A stretch of 57,551 nt of DNA, taken from the NCBI RefSeq assembly GCF_002272245.1, contig NZ_NPDD01000088.1:1-57551 (forward strand), given 5' to 3'. Each line of letters opens with the position of its first letter. Position 1 is the stretch's first letter. The stretch comes from Bacillus sp. 7884-1 (lineage in GTDB: Bacteria > Bacillota > Bacilli > Bacillales > Cytobacillaceae). The notes under the pieces were generated by a model, which did not search any database, had not been told where the DNA came from, and was given only the letters and a program-made list of their open reading frames with translations. The position numbers and the translations under genes were made by a program. Below, piece after piece: positions 15,996-24,934 of the stretch.

Positions 15996-17222
15996 ATGTT
16001 CGTGTACATTGTAAACAAACAAGGGGAACCGCTTATGCCATGTTCTCCTCGCAAGGCAAAAATCTTATTAAAAGAAAAGAAAGCCAAAGTGGTTAAACAA
16101 ACACCATTTACCCTTCAACTTTTATTTGGAAGCAGTGGGTACAAACAACCCATTTCATTAGGTGTGGATGCAGGCACCAAGTATGTTGGGTTGTCGGCTA
16201 CCACGGAAAAACAGGTCTTATTGGAGGGACAATCCCAACTTCGCAACGATATCAAAGAATTGTTAGCCACTCGCCTGCAGTTCCGCCGTGCCAGAAGAAG
16301 TCGTACCACCCGCTACCGCAAACCTCGTTTTCTGAATCGGAAGCGGAAGGAAGGATGGCTTGCTCCTTCTGTTCAAAACAAAGTAGATGCTCATATCAAA
16401 TTGGTGAAATTGATTTACAGTATTCTTCCAGTTACCAAATTAACTGTTGAAGTGGCACAATTCGATACGCAACTCCTCAAAAACCCCTCTATTGAAGGTG
16501 AACAGTACCAACAAGGAGACCAAATGGGTTTTTGGAATGTACGGGAGTACATCTTTTACCGTGATGGGCATACCTGTCAATGGTGCAAAGGTAAAAAGAA
16601 AGAAAAGATTTTAAATGTCCACCACATGGAGAGTCGCAAAACAGGAGGGGACAGCCCTGATAATTTGATTACTCTATGCGAGAGCTGTCATAACGACCTT
16701 CACCAAAAAGGGTTGGAGCATCTATTTAAACGAAAATCAAAACCTTTACGGGATGCCTCGCAAATGACCGTCATGCGTTGGTTTATTTACAACCAAATAA
16801 AGGAAAAGTACCATGATGCCCAATTCACCTATGGATACATCACCAAGCATACTCGCATCGCTCATGGATTAGCCAAAGAACACAGCGTCGATGCTCGTTG
16901 CATCAGTGGAAATCCCTTAGCCAACCCAACAGAAACGGTGGTTCAATGGAAAGCGGTTCGCAAAAATAATCGCCAGTTGCACAAAGCCACGATATCTAAA
17001 GGTGGAAAACGGAAAAACAACAAAGCTCCCCGCTTCGTGAAAGGATTTCAACTCTTTGACAAAGTAAGGTACAACGGAATAGAATGCTTTATTTTTGGTA
17101 GGCGAAGAAGTGGTTACTTTGATCTCCGCTATTTAGATGGAACAAAAGTTCATGCGTCTGCTAACTGCAAACAATTACACCTCATAGAATATGCGAATAC
17201 GCTTTTATGTGAAAGGAGGTAG
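15996..17222 (+). CDS. iscB: IscB RNA-guided nuclease (PLMP, RuvC, HNH domains)
   Basis: The 408-residue protein has the IscB order. The PLMP motif is at 12-15. RuvC-I is GVDAG with D58. An arginine-rich bridge helix runs 93-112. RuvC-II is TVEVAQFD with E152. The HNH domain runs about 183-240, with zinc cysteines C194, C197, C228, C231, the catalytic H209/H210 and N223. RuvC-III is EHSVDARC with H296 and D299. A C-terminal target-adjacent-motif domain follows. IscB is the ancestor-type relative of Cas9 and cuts double-stranded DNA guided by omega RNA. All catalytic residues look intact. AAGGAGGT at 15981-15988 is a near-perfect ribosome site. It belongs to the element, not to the arsR operon. 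Confidence 0.93.
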   Translation: MFVYIVNKQGEPLMPCSPRKAKILLKEKKAKVVKQTPFTLQLLFGSSGYKQPISLGVDAGTKYVGLSATTEKQVLLEGQSQLRNDIKELLATRLQFRRARRSRTTRYRKPRFLNRKRKEGWLAPSVQNKVDAHIKLVKLIYSILPVTKLTVEVAQFDTQLLKNPSIEGEQYQQGDQMGFWNVREYIFYRDGHTCQWCKGKKKEKILNVHHMESRKTGGDSPDNLITLCESCHNDLHQKGLEHLFKRKSKPLRDASQMTVMRWFIYNQIKEKYHDAQFTYGYITKHTRIAHGLAKEHSVDARCISGNPLANPTETVVQWKAVRKNNRQLHKATISKGGKRKNNKAPRFVKGFQLFDKVRYNGIECFIFGRRRSGYFDLRYLDGTKVHASANCKQLHLIEYANTLLCERR

Positions 17223-17303
17223 GGCAAGCGATTCCTCCTCGACTTGCTTGGCTGAAGTCGGGTTATCCTCGCCCGAAAGTTGATGAAGAAGTAGTAACCA
17301 TGC

Positions 17304-17335
17304 CGAAGAATTAATTTTCCTCGGTTATTTTTATG
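17304..17335 (+). terminator. Probable original arsR terminator, displaced by the IscB element
   Basis: CCGAAGAA and TTTCCTCGG pair with one mismatch around a short loop, followed by TTATTTTT. It lies just outside the right end of the element and points in the arsR direction. Confidence 0.5.
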
Positions 17336-17461
17336 TTTAACCCTAGGAATATCTTGTTTTTTTAAAAATCAATTAACTGTAATATTTGAACCATCTTTTT
17401 CCTTGATTACTATATTACTATAAAGGTGTATACAAATATTAGGAATTTAGGAAGTGATCAA

Positions 17462-19276
17462 ATGATTTACGACTTGGTACTGCTGCATCCACCTACAGTC
17501 TACGATTTCAGAAAAGAAATGCTATTTACCGGTCCAATCAGCGATGTGGTTCCCTCATCACCCGTTTTTGAAATGTACCCGATTGGTTTAACTAGTATAG
17601 GGGATTATCTTGAACGATTTGGATTAAAAGTGAAGATTGTCAATATCGCAAATCGAATGCTTTTAAATCCGAATTTTGATGTTGAGAAAAAAATTAAGAA
17701 TATAAAAGCAAAGGCATTTGGGATTGACCTCCACTGGCTTCCTCATGCGCATGGAAGTGTGGAATTAGCAAAAATCGTTAAGAAGTATCATCCTGATACA
17801 CCGGTTATGTTCGGGGGACTTTCCAGCACGTATTTTCATAATGAATTAATAGAATATCCTTGTATAGATTTTGTTGTCCGCGGTGATACAACTGAAAAAT
17901 TAATCCTAATGCTGCTAAATAAGTTGGAGAAGAAGGATGTATCGGGATTTGCTGATATTCCTAATCTAACCTGGAAGCGAAATAATCAATATTTTTATAA
18001 CGAAATTACTTATGTTCCAGATAGTCTGGATGAGTTTAATTTGCCAGGTTATCGCTATGTAATAGGCTCAGTCTTTAAATATTTTAATCTATTAGACCCA
18101 TTGCCATACAAAGGATGGATGCAATATCCAAATACAGCTATATTAACTTCTAAAGGTTGTAATTATAATTGTTTAATCTGCGGCGGTTCCAAAGATGCCT
18201 ATGAGTTAAACTGTAATCGGAAGAAGTTAGTCATGCGTTCTCCACAAAAAATGCTCGAAGATATTGCTTTAATTCAAAGATTCACATGTGCACCTATTTT
18301 TCTTTTGAATGATATAAGGCAAGGGGGAAGGGAGTACGTTGATGAGTTCCTAGACGGCTTAGCAAAAATGAAGTTAAAGAACGAAATGGTCTTCGAATTG
18401 TTTAATTATGCAGATGAGAAATTTTTTGAAAGATTAAATAAGGCAATGCCAAAGTACAGTATCGAACTTACCCTTGAATCGGCTGATGAAGATATCCGTA
18501 AATATAATGGCAAACTGCCTTGTACAAATGCCAAGGTAATAGACATGCTCCAATATGCGTTAAAGCATGGATGCGCTAAAATTGACTTATTTTTCATGAC
18601 GGGAATCCCTAATCAAAGTTATGAAAGTGCTATGAGAAATGTTGATTTTTGTGAAAATATTCACAAAGAATGTGGAGGAGCTTCGAATATTTCGTACTTT
18701 GTTGCACCACTTTCGCCATTTCTTGATCCAGGAAGTCCGGCATTTGAAAATCCAGAAAAGTATGGTTATAAAAAATTTTGTAACAAACTAGAAGACTTCC
18801 GTGAAGCTATGAAACAACCATCCTGGAAAAATATGCTTAGCTATGAAACAAACAGCATGACAAGAGAGGAAATTGTAAAAGCGACCTATGATTCAGCTTT
18901 AAAGTTAAATGAATTTAAATACAAGAATCTTATTATTGTAAAAGATGTTCATGATGAGGTTAGGCTGAAAATAGAAAAGTCAGTCGAGTTCCTTACCAGA
19001 CTTGACGCACTGGAGCTCCTGCCGGAGGATGAAAAACTAAAAGAGCTTTCCATAATAAAAAAAGAAGTGGATCAAATCAATCGACACAGTATTTGTGGTG
19101 AGAATGAACTGAAATGGGAAGTCAAAAAGCTGTTTGCAAACTTCCCATCACTAACCTATATTGGTTTAGAATTACTTATTAAAGATGTCGTAAAGGATAT
19201 AAAATGTAAATTTGGCAGGATTGATAGGAATCAAGTTATGGATACAAATCCTAGCAGTAATCAGCACGAAAAGTAA
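17462..19276 (+). CDS. B12-binding domain radical SAM protein
   Basis: The 604-residue protein has an N-terminal cobalamin-binding Rossmann region (residues 1 to about 150, including LVLLHPPTVYDF, FGIDLHWLPHAHG and VMFGGLSSTYF). A radical SAM domain follows, with the iron-sulfur motif C233-x3-C237-x2-C240 in SKGCNYNCLICGG. A long helical C-terminal part of about 200 residues ends it. Such enzymes use S-adenosylmethionine and cobalamin for methylations or rearrangements; the substrate cannot be read from the sequence. The ATG at 17462 follows AGGAAGTGA; a GTG at 17426 lacks a good site. No biosynthetic neighbours are present. Confidence 0.85.
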   Translation: MIYDLVLLHPPTVYDFRKEMLFTGPISDVVPSSPVFEMYPIGLTSIGDYLERFGLKVKIVNIANRMLLNPNFDVEKKIKNIKAKAFGIDLHWLPHAHGSVELAKIVKKYHPDTPVMFGGLSSTYFHNELIEYPCIDFVVRGDTTEKLILMLLNKLEKKDVSGFADIPNLTWKRNNQYFYNEITYVPDSLDEFNLPGYRYVIGSVFKYFNLLDPLPYKGWMQYPNTAILTSKGCNYNCLICGGSKDAYELNCNRKKLVMRSPQKMLEDIALIQRFTCAPIFLLNDIRQGGREYVDEFLDGLAKMKLKNEMVFELFNYADEKFFERLNKAMPKYSIELTLESADEDIRKYNGKLPCTNAKVIDMLQYALKHGCAKIDLFFMTGIPNQSYESAMRNVDFCENIHKECGGASNISYFVAPLSPFLDPGSPAFENPEKYGYKKFCNKLEDFREAMKQPSWKNMLSYETNSMTREEIVKATYDSALKLNEFKYKNLIIVKDVHDEVRLKIEKSVEFLTRLDALELLPEDEKLKELSIIKKEVDQINRHSICGENELKWEVKKLFANFPSLTYIGLELLIKDVVKDIKCKFGRIDRNQVMDTNPSSNQHEK

Positions 19277-19300
19277 TGTCATACAAACAGCCAAAAAACA

Positions 19301-19329
19301 CTACAAACCCCGAATTTTGTAGGCTTTTG
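19301..19329 (+). terminator. Weak terminator after the radical SAM gene
   Basis: CTACAAA / TTTGTAG pair across an 8-base loop, followed by GCTTTTGT. The A+T-rich stem makes it weak. Confidence 0.45.
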
Positions 19330-19343
19330 TCTATCGTATTTTA

Positions 19344-19372
19344 TTGACTATAAATCTGAAAAATGTTAAATT
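19344..19372 (+). promoter_or_regulatory. Promoter of the cold-shock gene with long leader
   Basis: TTGACT and TAAATT are 17 bases apart. A start near 19379 would give a leader of about 148 bases, the length typical of cold-shock mRNAs that refold with temperature. Confidence 0.65.
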
Positions 19373-19526
19373 TTAGTCAGCCGTTGCACGAGATTAGATT
19401 TATGTTACAAAGCTTGTTCAAGTTTTAACTGAAGTTTGGATAAGAAAGTGGAAGTAAAGCTATCACGTTGTAATTTGGTGAATTTCACACATGGCTTAAT
19501 CTAAGCCAATAGGAGGATTTTTTTAC

Positions 19527-19727
19527 ATGAAAAACGGTAAAGTAAAATGGTTCAACTCTGAAAAAGGTTTCGGATTTATCGAAGCTGAAGATGGAAACGA
19601 CGTATTTGTTCACTATTCCGCTATCCAAACTGAAGGTTTCAAAACTTTAGAAGAAGGTCAAGAAGTATCTTTCGAAGTTGTTGAAGGTGCTCGTGGACCA
19701 CAAGCTGCTAACGTAACTAAAAAGTAA
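19527..19727 (+). CDS. CspA/CspB-type cold-shock protein
   Basis: This 66-residue single OB-fold protein binds single-stranded RNA and DNA and acts as an RNA chaperone. Both RNA-binding motifs are present: KGFGFI (RNP1, residues 16-21) and VFVHY (RNP2, 29-33). The acidic EDGNDVF loop and the C-terminal GPQAANVTK are standard. An AGGAGG site lies 8-9 bases before the ATG. Codon use is strongly biased, fitting high expression. Bacilli carry several csp paralogues, so no letter is assigned. Confidence 0.95.
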   Translation: MKNGKVKWFNSEKGFGFIEAEDGNDVFVHYSAIQTEGFKTLEEGQEVSFEVVEGARGPQAANVTKK

Positions 19728-19746
19728 TTTATGAAGCCAATGATTT

Positions 19747-19778
19747 AACAGCCCGACCAATGCGTCGGGCTGTTTTTT
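19747..19778 (+). terminator. Terminator of the cold-shock gene
   Basis: An 11-bp stem (AACAGCCCGAC / GTCGGGCTGTT) with a 6-base loop runs into TTTTTT. Confidence 0.92.
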
Positions 19779-19851
19779 GCATTTTGTGAAATAATCTTAA
19801 CCCAGTATTGCCTTTAATTGCTTTGTTTTCCATCCTCATTTAAGTTGGTAT

Positions 19852-19862
19852 TTTGCTATAAT
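19852..19862 (+). promoter_or_regulatory. Extended -10 promoter of sbcDC
   Basis: TGCTATAAT (19854-19862) lies 37 bases before sbcD; the -35 region is weak, as expected for an extended -10. Confidence 0.5.
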
Positions 19863-19898
19863 AGTATTTATGAGTTAATAAATGATGGGGTGACTAAA

Positions 19899-21044
19899 AT
19901 GAAATTTATCCATACTGCCGACTGGCATTTAGGAAAGTTAGTGCACGGTGTATATATGACGGATAATCAGCGTGAAGCACTAAATCAGTTTATAGAAATT
20001 GTTGCGGAAGAAAAGCCGGATGCGGTCGTGATTGCCGGTGATTTGTATGACCGTTCTGTTCCGCCAACAGACGCAGTAGAATTATTAGATGAAATTCTGT
20101 TTAAAATTAATGTTGAGCTAAAAACGCCTGTTGTTGCGATTGCAGGAAACCATGATAGCGCTGAACGTCTTTCATTTGGCAGCTCCTGGTATAAGCATAG
20201 CCAATTCTATTTATCTGGTAAGCTTTCGGATAGCTTTAAGCCAGTACAGGTTAACGGAGTCAATTTCTATTTAGTACCTTATGCAGAACCTGGAGTGGTA
20301 CGACAACTTCTTGTAGATGATTCGATTCATTCCCATCAGGATGCTATGAAAGCATTGATTGGCAGGATGGAGGAAAATTTGAATCCCAACGAGCCTAATG
20401 TGTTGGTAGGACATGCCTTTGTCTTAGGCGGGCAGACTTCAGACTCCGAACGTGTTTTATCCGTTGGGGGATCTGGTTGTGTAGGTGCAGAGCTTTTTGA
20501 ACCATTTTCTTATACGGCACTGGGTCATCTCCACAGTCCCGATGCCATTAAACATGATAAGGTAAAATATTCCGGATCCCTATTAAAGTATTCATTTTCA
20601 GAAGCAAAGCAAAATAAATCGATTTCCATTATTGAAATGGATGAAAAAGGAAATTTTTCTCATCGCTATAGGTCCTTGAATCCAACACATGACATGCATG
20701 AACTTGAAGGGCATCTAGAGGAGTTACTAGATCCTTATTTTTATGAAAAACAAAAATTACATGATTATCTGAAAATTACCTTGCTAGATGAAGGTGCATT
20801 ACTTGATCCGATTAATAAACTACGTCAGATATATCCGAACGTACTCCATCTTGAAAGGAAAATAGATATTACAGATTTGAAGAAAAAGCAGTCATTTAAC
20901 ATTACTCAAAATGAGAAAAAATCCGAGCTTGATTTGTTTGAGCAATTTTATGCGGAAATGACGACCGCAGAGTTTTCCGCTGATAAAAAAGAAGTTATGG
21001 CTGATGTGATTGGAAAAGTGTTAAGTGAGGAGGGTACAAAGTGA
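19899..21044 (+). CDS. sbcD: SbcCD nuclease subunit SbcD (Mre11-type)
   Basis: The 381-residue protein is the metallophosphoesterase subunit that cuts DNA ends, hairpins and protein-blocked ends. Phosphoesterase motifs are in order: TADWHLGK at residues 5-12, VIAGDLYDRSVPP near 47, AGNHDSAERLSF near 81 and ALGHLHSPD near 208. The ATG at 19899 follows GATGGGGTGA; the frame open from 19818 runs through the promoter. The stop overlaps the sbcC start by four bases (GTGA), so the two are translationally coupled. Confidence 0.95.
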   Translation: MKFIHTADWHLGKLVHGVYMTDNQREALNQFIEIVAEEKPDAVVIAGDLYDRSVPPTDAVELLDEILFKINVELKTPVVAIAGNHDSAERLSFGSSWYKHSQFYLSGKLSDSFKPVQVNGVNFYLVPYAEPGVVRQLLVDDSIHSHQDAMKALIGRMEENLNPNEPNVLVGHAFVLGGQTSDSERVLSVGGSGCVGAELFEPFSYTALGHLHSPDAIKHDKVKYSGSLLKYSFSEAKQNKSISIIEMDEKGNFSHRYRSLNPTHDMHELEGHLEELLDPYFYEKQKLHDYLKITLLDEGALLDPINKLRQIYPNVLHLERKIDITDLKKKQSFNITQNEKKSELDLFEQFYAEMTTAEFSADKKEVMADVIGKVLSEEGTK

Positions 21045-24000
21045 GACCATTAAAACTAACTATGCAGGCATTTGGCCCTTATGCAGATGTTGAAATCATT
21101 GATTTCACTCAGCTGGGGAATCGCACGATGTTTGTCATTTCTGGTAAAACCGGATCTGGTAAAACCACTATTTTTGATGCGATTAGTTATGCGATTTATG
21201 GAAAAGCAAGCGGCGAAGACCGCAACGGCCCCGAATTAAGGAGCCAATTTGCAAGAGCAGATTTGGTAACAGAGGTTTCTCTCGACTTTTCAATCCGTAA
21301 CAAAGGTTATTCGATCACCCGCTTACCTCAACAGCTAAAAAAGAAAGAAAAGGGCGAAGGTTTTACGACATTACCAGCCAAAGCAGAATTATATAGTTGG
21401 GATGAGAAGGGTGAAAAGAAATTAATCGCCACCAAGATCAATGAGGTGGAGGAAAAGGTTAAGGAAATTATGCTGATTGACAGCAACCAGTTCCGCCAAA
21501 TCTTAATGATTCCTCAAGGTGAATTTCGTAAGCTGTTAACGTCCGACAGCAAGGATAAAGAAGTTATTTTACAGCGGTTGTTCCATACTCAAATTTATAA
21601 AATGGTGGAAGACAGGCTGAAGGTTGAATCAACAGAATTGAAGAATTCTGTTGAAATACAGGTTCAAACTAGAAATGATAATCTTCGACGTATTCAAGCT
21701 GTAACAAACGATGATCTAAAAGGATATTTAGAAGCTGACAGTGTAAACGATTTGATCATGATGCCATTACTGCAGGAAGAAATCAGTGGTATGGAAAGCC
21801 TACTTGAAAAATTGGTTATTAGCTTGAAAGTAAAGGAACAGGAACAAGACTCCTTAAAAGGCAAGTTATTTGAAGCCGAAACGATTTTAAAGCAAATTCA
21901 AACAAGAGAAGCTTTAAATGCAGAAAAAATTCAACTTGAATCACAAGCAGAAGCTTTTGCTGAAAAAGAAAAACAGGTACAACTTGCGCATAAAGCAGCA
22001 TTATTGGCACAGCAAGAAGAGCTTTGCCATCGTCTAAAGCGAGATTTGGACCAACTGAAGGGAAATGTAACATCTATACAGAGCGAAATTGAAAAATTAG
22101 ATGTTCTTACAAATCAATATGAGCAACTGTGGCAGGCAGAGCAGGAGCGTGAAGGTGAACGGCAAAAAGCACTAGATACCATTAATCAATTAATAAATAT
22201 GAGAGACGATGTTTATTCCTTTGCTGCTTTAGTAAAAGAGTATGCAATTGTGGAAGCCTCGCTCAAGAGTGAAAAGGACAAGTATCAAAAAGCAGAAAAT
22301 AATTTTGTAAGCTTGGAAGAACGAATCAAAGTACTAAACGACAAAAAGATAGTCATTGAGAAAGGTAAGCTACAATATTTAGAAAATGACCATCAGATTG
22401 AAAAAATGGAGACCGAACTTGATAAGCTAGAAAAATATGAACTTAACCTGGGACGCCATCAAAAAGCAGTACAAGATCTTAAAGTGAAATCCAGTAAGTT
22501 CGAAAATATAACCGCTAGATATTTGGATGCAAAGGCACTAGTTGAAGATATGGAGAATCAATGGCTGCATGGTCAAGCGTCACTTCTGGCAGCACGACTT
22601 ACTAGTGGTGAGGCATGTCCAGTTTGTGGTTCAGAGCATCACCCCTCACCAGCTTCAACGAATCAAGCTCTAATCCCTAATGAAGAGGACCTGAAAGCTG
22701 CAAAGCAGCAGGCAATTCTTTTGGAAAAAGAAAAATCAGCAACAGAATCTCAGTACTTTGAAAGTCAATCTATTGAAAAAACACAACGGGAAAAGTGTGA
22801 AGAGATTATAAACGAAATACACGCTTATCGGATTGATTTTAAGGAATCGGATTTACAATTAACGAAAACAGAAGTGATTTCTAACAGAAATAAGTTACTT
22901 GAATCACAAAAAATACTTGCTGCTCAAATTAAAATGCTTGATCAAATTAATCTTGAAATCGAAAAAAGCGATACGGAAAAAACAGCATTACAAAGTGCTA
23001 TTCAGCAGTTTGCAGCGCATGTATCAGAATTGACTGTACAGTTTACTGAGAAGAGAACGAATTTAACTAGGATGATGAAGGTTATTCCAGAGAATCTTCG
23101 TACTGAAGCAGCCTATGAAACAGCACTAACATCATCTAAAAAACATCATGAAATGTTAGTCAAAAGGCTCGAAGAGGCGCAGCAGCGATTACAAGCAGTG
23201 AAAGAAAAACAAACTGCTGAAACTGCCAGATTACTGGACGCGGTGATGCACCACTCTAGCAAAGAGAATGAGTTGAAAACAGAAAAAGAACTCTTTGTTA
23301 ATAGACTTGCAGAACAAGGTTTTATTAATTATGGGGAATACCATTCGGCTAAAAAAAGCGAAGCTGATATCCGTAGTCTTGAAGGTCAAATCCGCAGTTA
23401 TCGTGAAGAGTTACGCTCTGTTTCAGATCGCTTAAAAGAATTGACTGAGCTTTTACAAGGCATTAAGACCCCAGATGTTGATGGATTAAAAGCTTCTTTA
23501 GAGAATTTAGCCCGTGAAATTGAAGTGCTAACCAATAAGCGGACAGATTTATTTGTTAAAAAGAGAGACAATGTGGATATTTACAACAATGTCGAAAGAA
23601 TTAATGAGCAAATGAAAGTGTTGGAGGAACGATATAAGCTGATTGGACATCTTCACGAAATTGCTAAAGGACAAAATACCTATCGAATTACGTTTGAACG
23701 CTATGTACTTGCTGCTTTCTTAGATGATATTTTGCGGGAGGCAAATGTTCGATTAAGGAAAATGACGGCAGGCCGATTTGAACTTCTAAGGAAAACAGAC
23801 CGTTCAAAGGGGAATGTTCAAAGTGGCTTAGAGCTGCTTGTCTTTGACCAATATACTGGTCAAGAGCGCCATGTAAAAACTTTATCCGGCGGGGAAAGCT
23901 TTAAAGCCTCTCTATCATTAGCTCTTGGACTAGCAGATGTCGTCCAAAACTATGCAGGCGGAGTTTCATTAGAGACGATGTTTATTGATGAGGGCTTTGG

Positions 24001-24178
24001 AACGCTGGACCCTGAATCACTTGATCAAGCGATTGAAGCACTGATGGATATCCAAAGCAGTGGACGCTTAGTCGGTATCATCTCGCACGTTCCAGAGCTT
24101 AAAGAAAGAATTGATATTAGACTAGAGGTCATAGCAGGGCAAACCGGGAGCAGGACGGAATTTATTTTTACAAATTAA
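21041..24178 (+). CDS. sbcC: SbcCD nuclease subunit SbcC (Rad50-type ATPase)
   Basis: The 1045-residue protein is an SMC-like ATPase partner of SbcD. The Walker A SGKTGSGKTTIFDA is at about residues 35-48. Long coiled coils flank the zinc hook C526-PVC-529, which joins two molecules. The ABC signature LSGGESFKASLSLALG and Walker B FIDEGFGTLD are near residues 948 and 978. The GTG start overlaps sbcD. The complex processes DNA hairpins and stalled forks. A 52-bp-period array of hairpin-forming repeats begins 17 bases after its stop codon. Confidence 0.95.
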   Translation: MRPLKLTMQAFGPYADVEIIDFTQLGNRTMFVISGKTGSGKTTIFDAISYAIYGKASGEDRNGPELRSQFARADLVTEVSLDFSIRNKGYSITRLPQQLKKKEKGEGFTTLPAKAELYSWDEKGEKKLIATKINEVEEKVKEIMLIDSNQFRQILMIPQGEFRKLLTSDSKDKEVILQRLFHTQIYKMVEDRLKVESTELKNSVEIQVQTRNDNLRRIQAVTNDDLKGYLEADSVNDLIMMPLLQEEISGMESLLEKLVISLKVKEQEQDSLKGKLFEAETILKQIQTREALNAEKIQLESQAEAFAEKEKQVQLAHKAALLAQQEELCHRLKRDLDQLKGNVTSIQSEIEKLDVLTNQYEQLWQAEQEREGERQKALDTINQLINMRDDVYSFAALVKEYAIVEASLKSEKDKYQKAENNFVSLEERIKVLNDKKIVIEKGKLQYLENDHQIEKMETELDKLEKYELNLGRHQKAVQDLKVKSSKFENITARYLDAKALVEDMENQWLHGQASLLAARLTSGEACPVCGSEHHPSPASTNQALIPNEEDLKAAKQQAILLEKEKSATESQYFESQSIEKTQREKCEEIINEIHAYRIDFKESDLQLTKTEVISNRNKLLESQKILAAQIKMLDQINLEIEKSDTEKTALQSAIQQFAAHVSELTVQFTEKRTNLTRMMKVIPENLRTEAAYETALTSSKKHHEMLVKRLEEAQQRLQAVKEKQTAETARLLDAVMHHSSKENELKTEKELFVNRLAEQGFINYGEYHSAKKSEADIRSLEGQIRSYREELRSVSDRLKELTELLQGIKTPDVDGLKASLENLAREIEVLTNKRTDLFVKKRDNVDIYNNVERINEQMKVLEERYKLIGHLHEIAKGQNTYRITFERYVLAAFLDDILREANVRLRKMTAGRFELLRKTDRSKGNVQSGLELLVFDQYTGQERHVKTLSGGESFKASLSLALGLADVVQNYAGGVSLETMFIDEGFGTLDPESLDQAIEALMDIQSSGRLVGIISHVPELKERIDIRLEVIAGQTGSRTEFIFTN

Positions 24179-24194
24179 TAAGTTTGTTGTTTGG

Positions 24195-24441
24195 AGTGAC
24201 CGGATAACGGAACACATAATGTCCTCGGTCACTGAAGCGGGTCCTTAGTGACCGAAAATGAAAAAGTGTAATGTTCCTGGTCACTCAAGCGAGTCCTGAG
24301 TGACCGAAAATGATAAAGAGTAATGTTCTCGGTCACTCAAGCGGGACCTGAGTGACCGAGAAGGAGAAAGAAAAATGCTCCTGGTCACTAAAGCGGGTCT
24401 TAAGTGACCGAAAGATGAAAAATAGAGTTAGTTTGGTCACT
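24195..24441. repeat. Tandem array of 52-bp dyad repeats
   Basis: The half-site AGTGACC occurs at 24195, 24247, 24299, 24351 and 24403. Its complement GGTCACT occurs at 24227, 24279, 24331, 24383 and 24435. Every step is exactly 52 bases, giving about 4.75 units. Each GGTCACT-13 bases-AGTGACC forms a hairpin with a loop containing AAGCGGGTC or a close variant. The intervening 25 bases are A-rich and also conserved. The stem at 24328-24360 is a perfect 10 bp. It fills the space between convergent genes. Confidence 0.92.
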
Positions 24442-24442
24442 C

Positions 24443-24480
24443 AAATAAAAACACGAGAGTTCAGAAGGAATCTCTCATGT
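24443..24480 (-). terminator. Terminator of the minus-strand monooxygenase-like gene
   Basis: On the minus strand ACATGAGAG pairs with CTCTCGTGT (one G-U), followed by TTTTATTT. It abuts the end of the dyad array. Confidence 0.75.
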
Positions 24481-24507
24481 TTACTGAATCTATGAATTTA
24501 ACTATAC

Positions 24508-24825
24508 CTAAATCGCTTTGAAATTTGGAAAGGGATATTGCGCTTCTGCTAGGGATGAGAGATTTGTCAGATCGGCTAAAGAAGCAATTTGATTCCATAC
24601 AGCCATGACTTTTTCTGATTGATGTGCCTTGTCAATTGCCTCACTAGACTTCCATTCCGCTATTTCAATGATTGTACCATCCTCAGTTTGAAGTGTTAGC
24701 AATTCACGTTCTGTTATTAATCCTTCATCTCTTAGGACGGGGATATGTACATTAAGGATTTCTTTTAATTCATTCTCTTTTCCAGGTTTCGGACGATATA
24801 GTGCCATAAATACGAGTGCAGACAT
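24508..24825 (-). CDS. Antibiotic-biosynthesis-monooxygenase-like (ABM fold) protein
   Basis: The 105-residue protein has the dimeric alpha-beta barrel pattern of the ABM/YgiN group: VFMALYRPKPGKENELKEIL, then LLTLQTEDGTIIEIAEWKSSEAIDKAH. Members range from small monooxygenases to haem-degrading and unknown proteins; the substrate cannot be told here. An AAGGAGG site precedes the ATG. It is monocistronic. Confidence 0.7.
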   Translation of the reverse strand: MSALVFMALYRPKPGKENELKEILNVHIPVLRDEGLITERELLTLQTEDGTIIEIAEWKSSEAIDKAHQSEKVMAVWNQIASLADLTNLSSLAEAQYPFPNFKAI

Positions 24826-24934
24826 GTATTAGCCTCCTTATTTTTATAATAATCATCATAACCGTATATACTAAAAAACGTCAACAAATCGCTTGAAGCG
24901 CATTGACTTATGACATAAAAACATTGGTGATACA

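Larger units (their letters stand above)
15764..17285 (+). mobile_element. IscB element (IS200/IS605-related, no transposase)
   Basis: The unit consists of an omega RNA region, iscB, and a structured right end. At the left, CACTT/AAGTG and GGGCTT/AAGCCC (15792-15808) hairpins are visible. At the right, CGACTT/AAGTCG (17240-17260) and TCGGG/CCCGA (17258-17276) occur. No tnpA gene is present, so it would need a transposase supplied elsewhere. Base composition is richer in G and C than the neighbours. Exact ends cannot be fixed without an empty-site genome. Confidence 0.75.

Noticed and set aside
15851..16087. Minus-strand 78-residue ORF over the omega RNA and iscB start
   Set aside because: It is a by-product of the G+C-rich structured RNA; no ribosome site, and it runs antisense to iscB.
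24195..24441. CRISPR-like array
   Set aside because: The segments between repeats are themselves conserved and A-rich, spacing is exactly 52, and no cas genes are near. It is a tandem dyad repeat.
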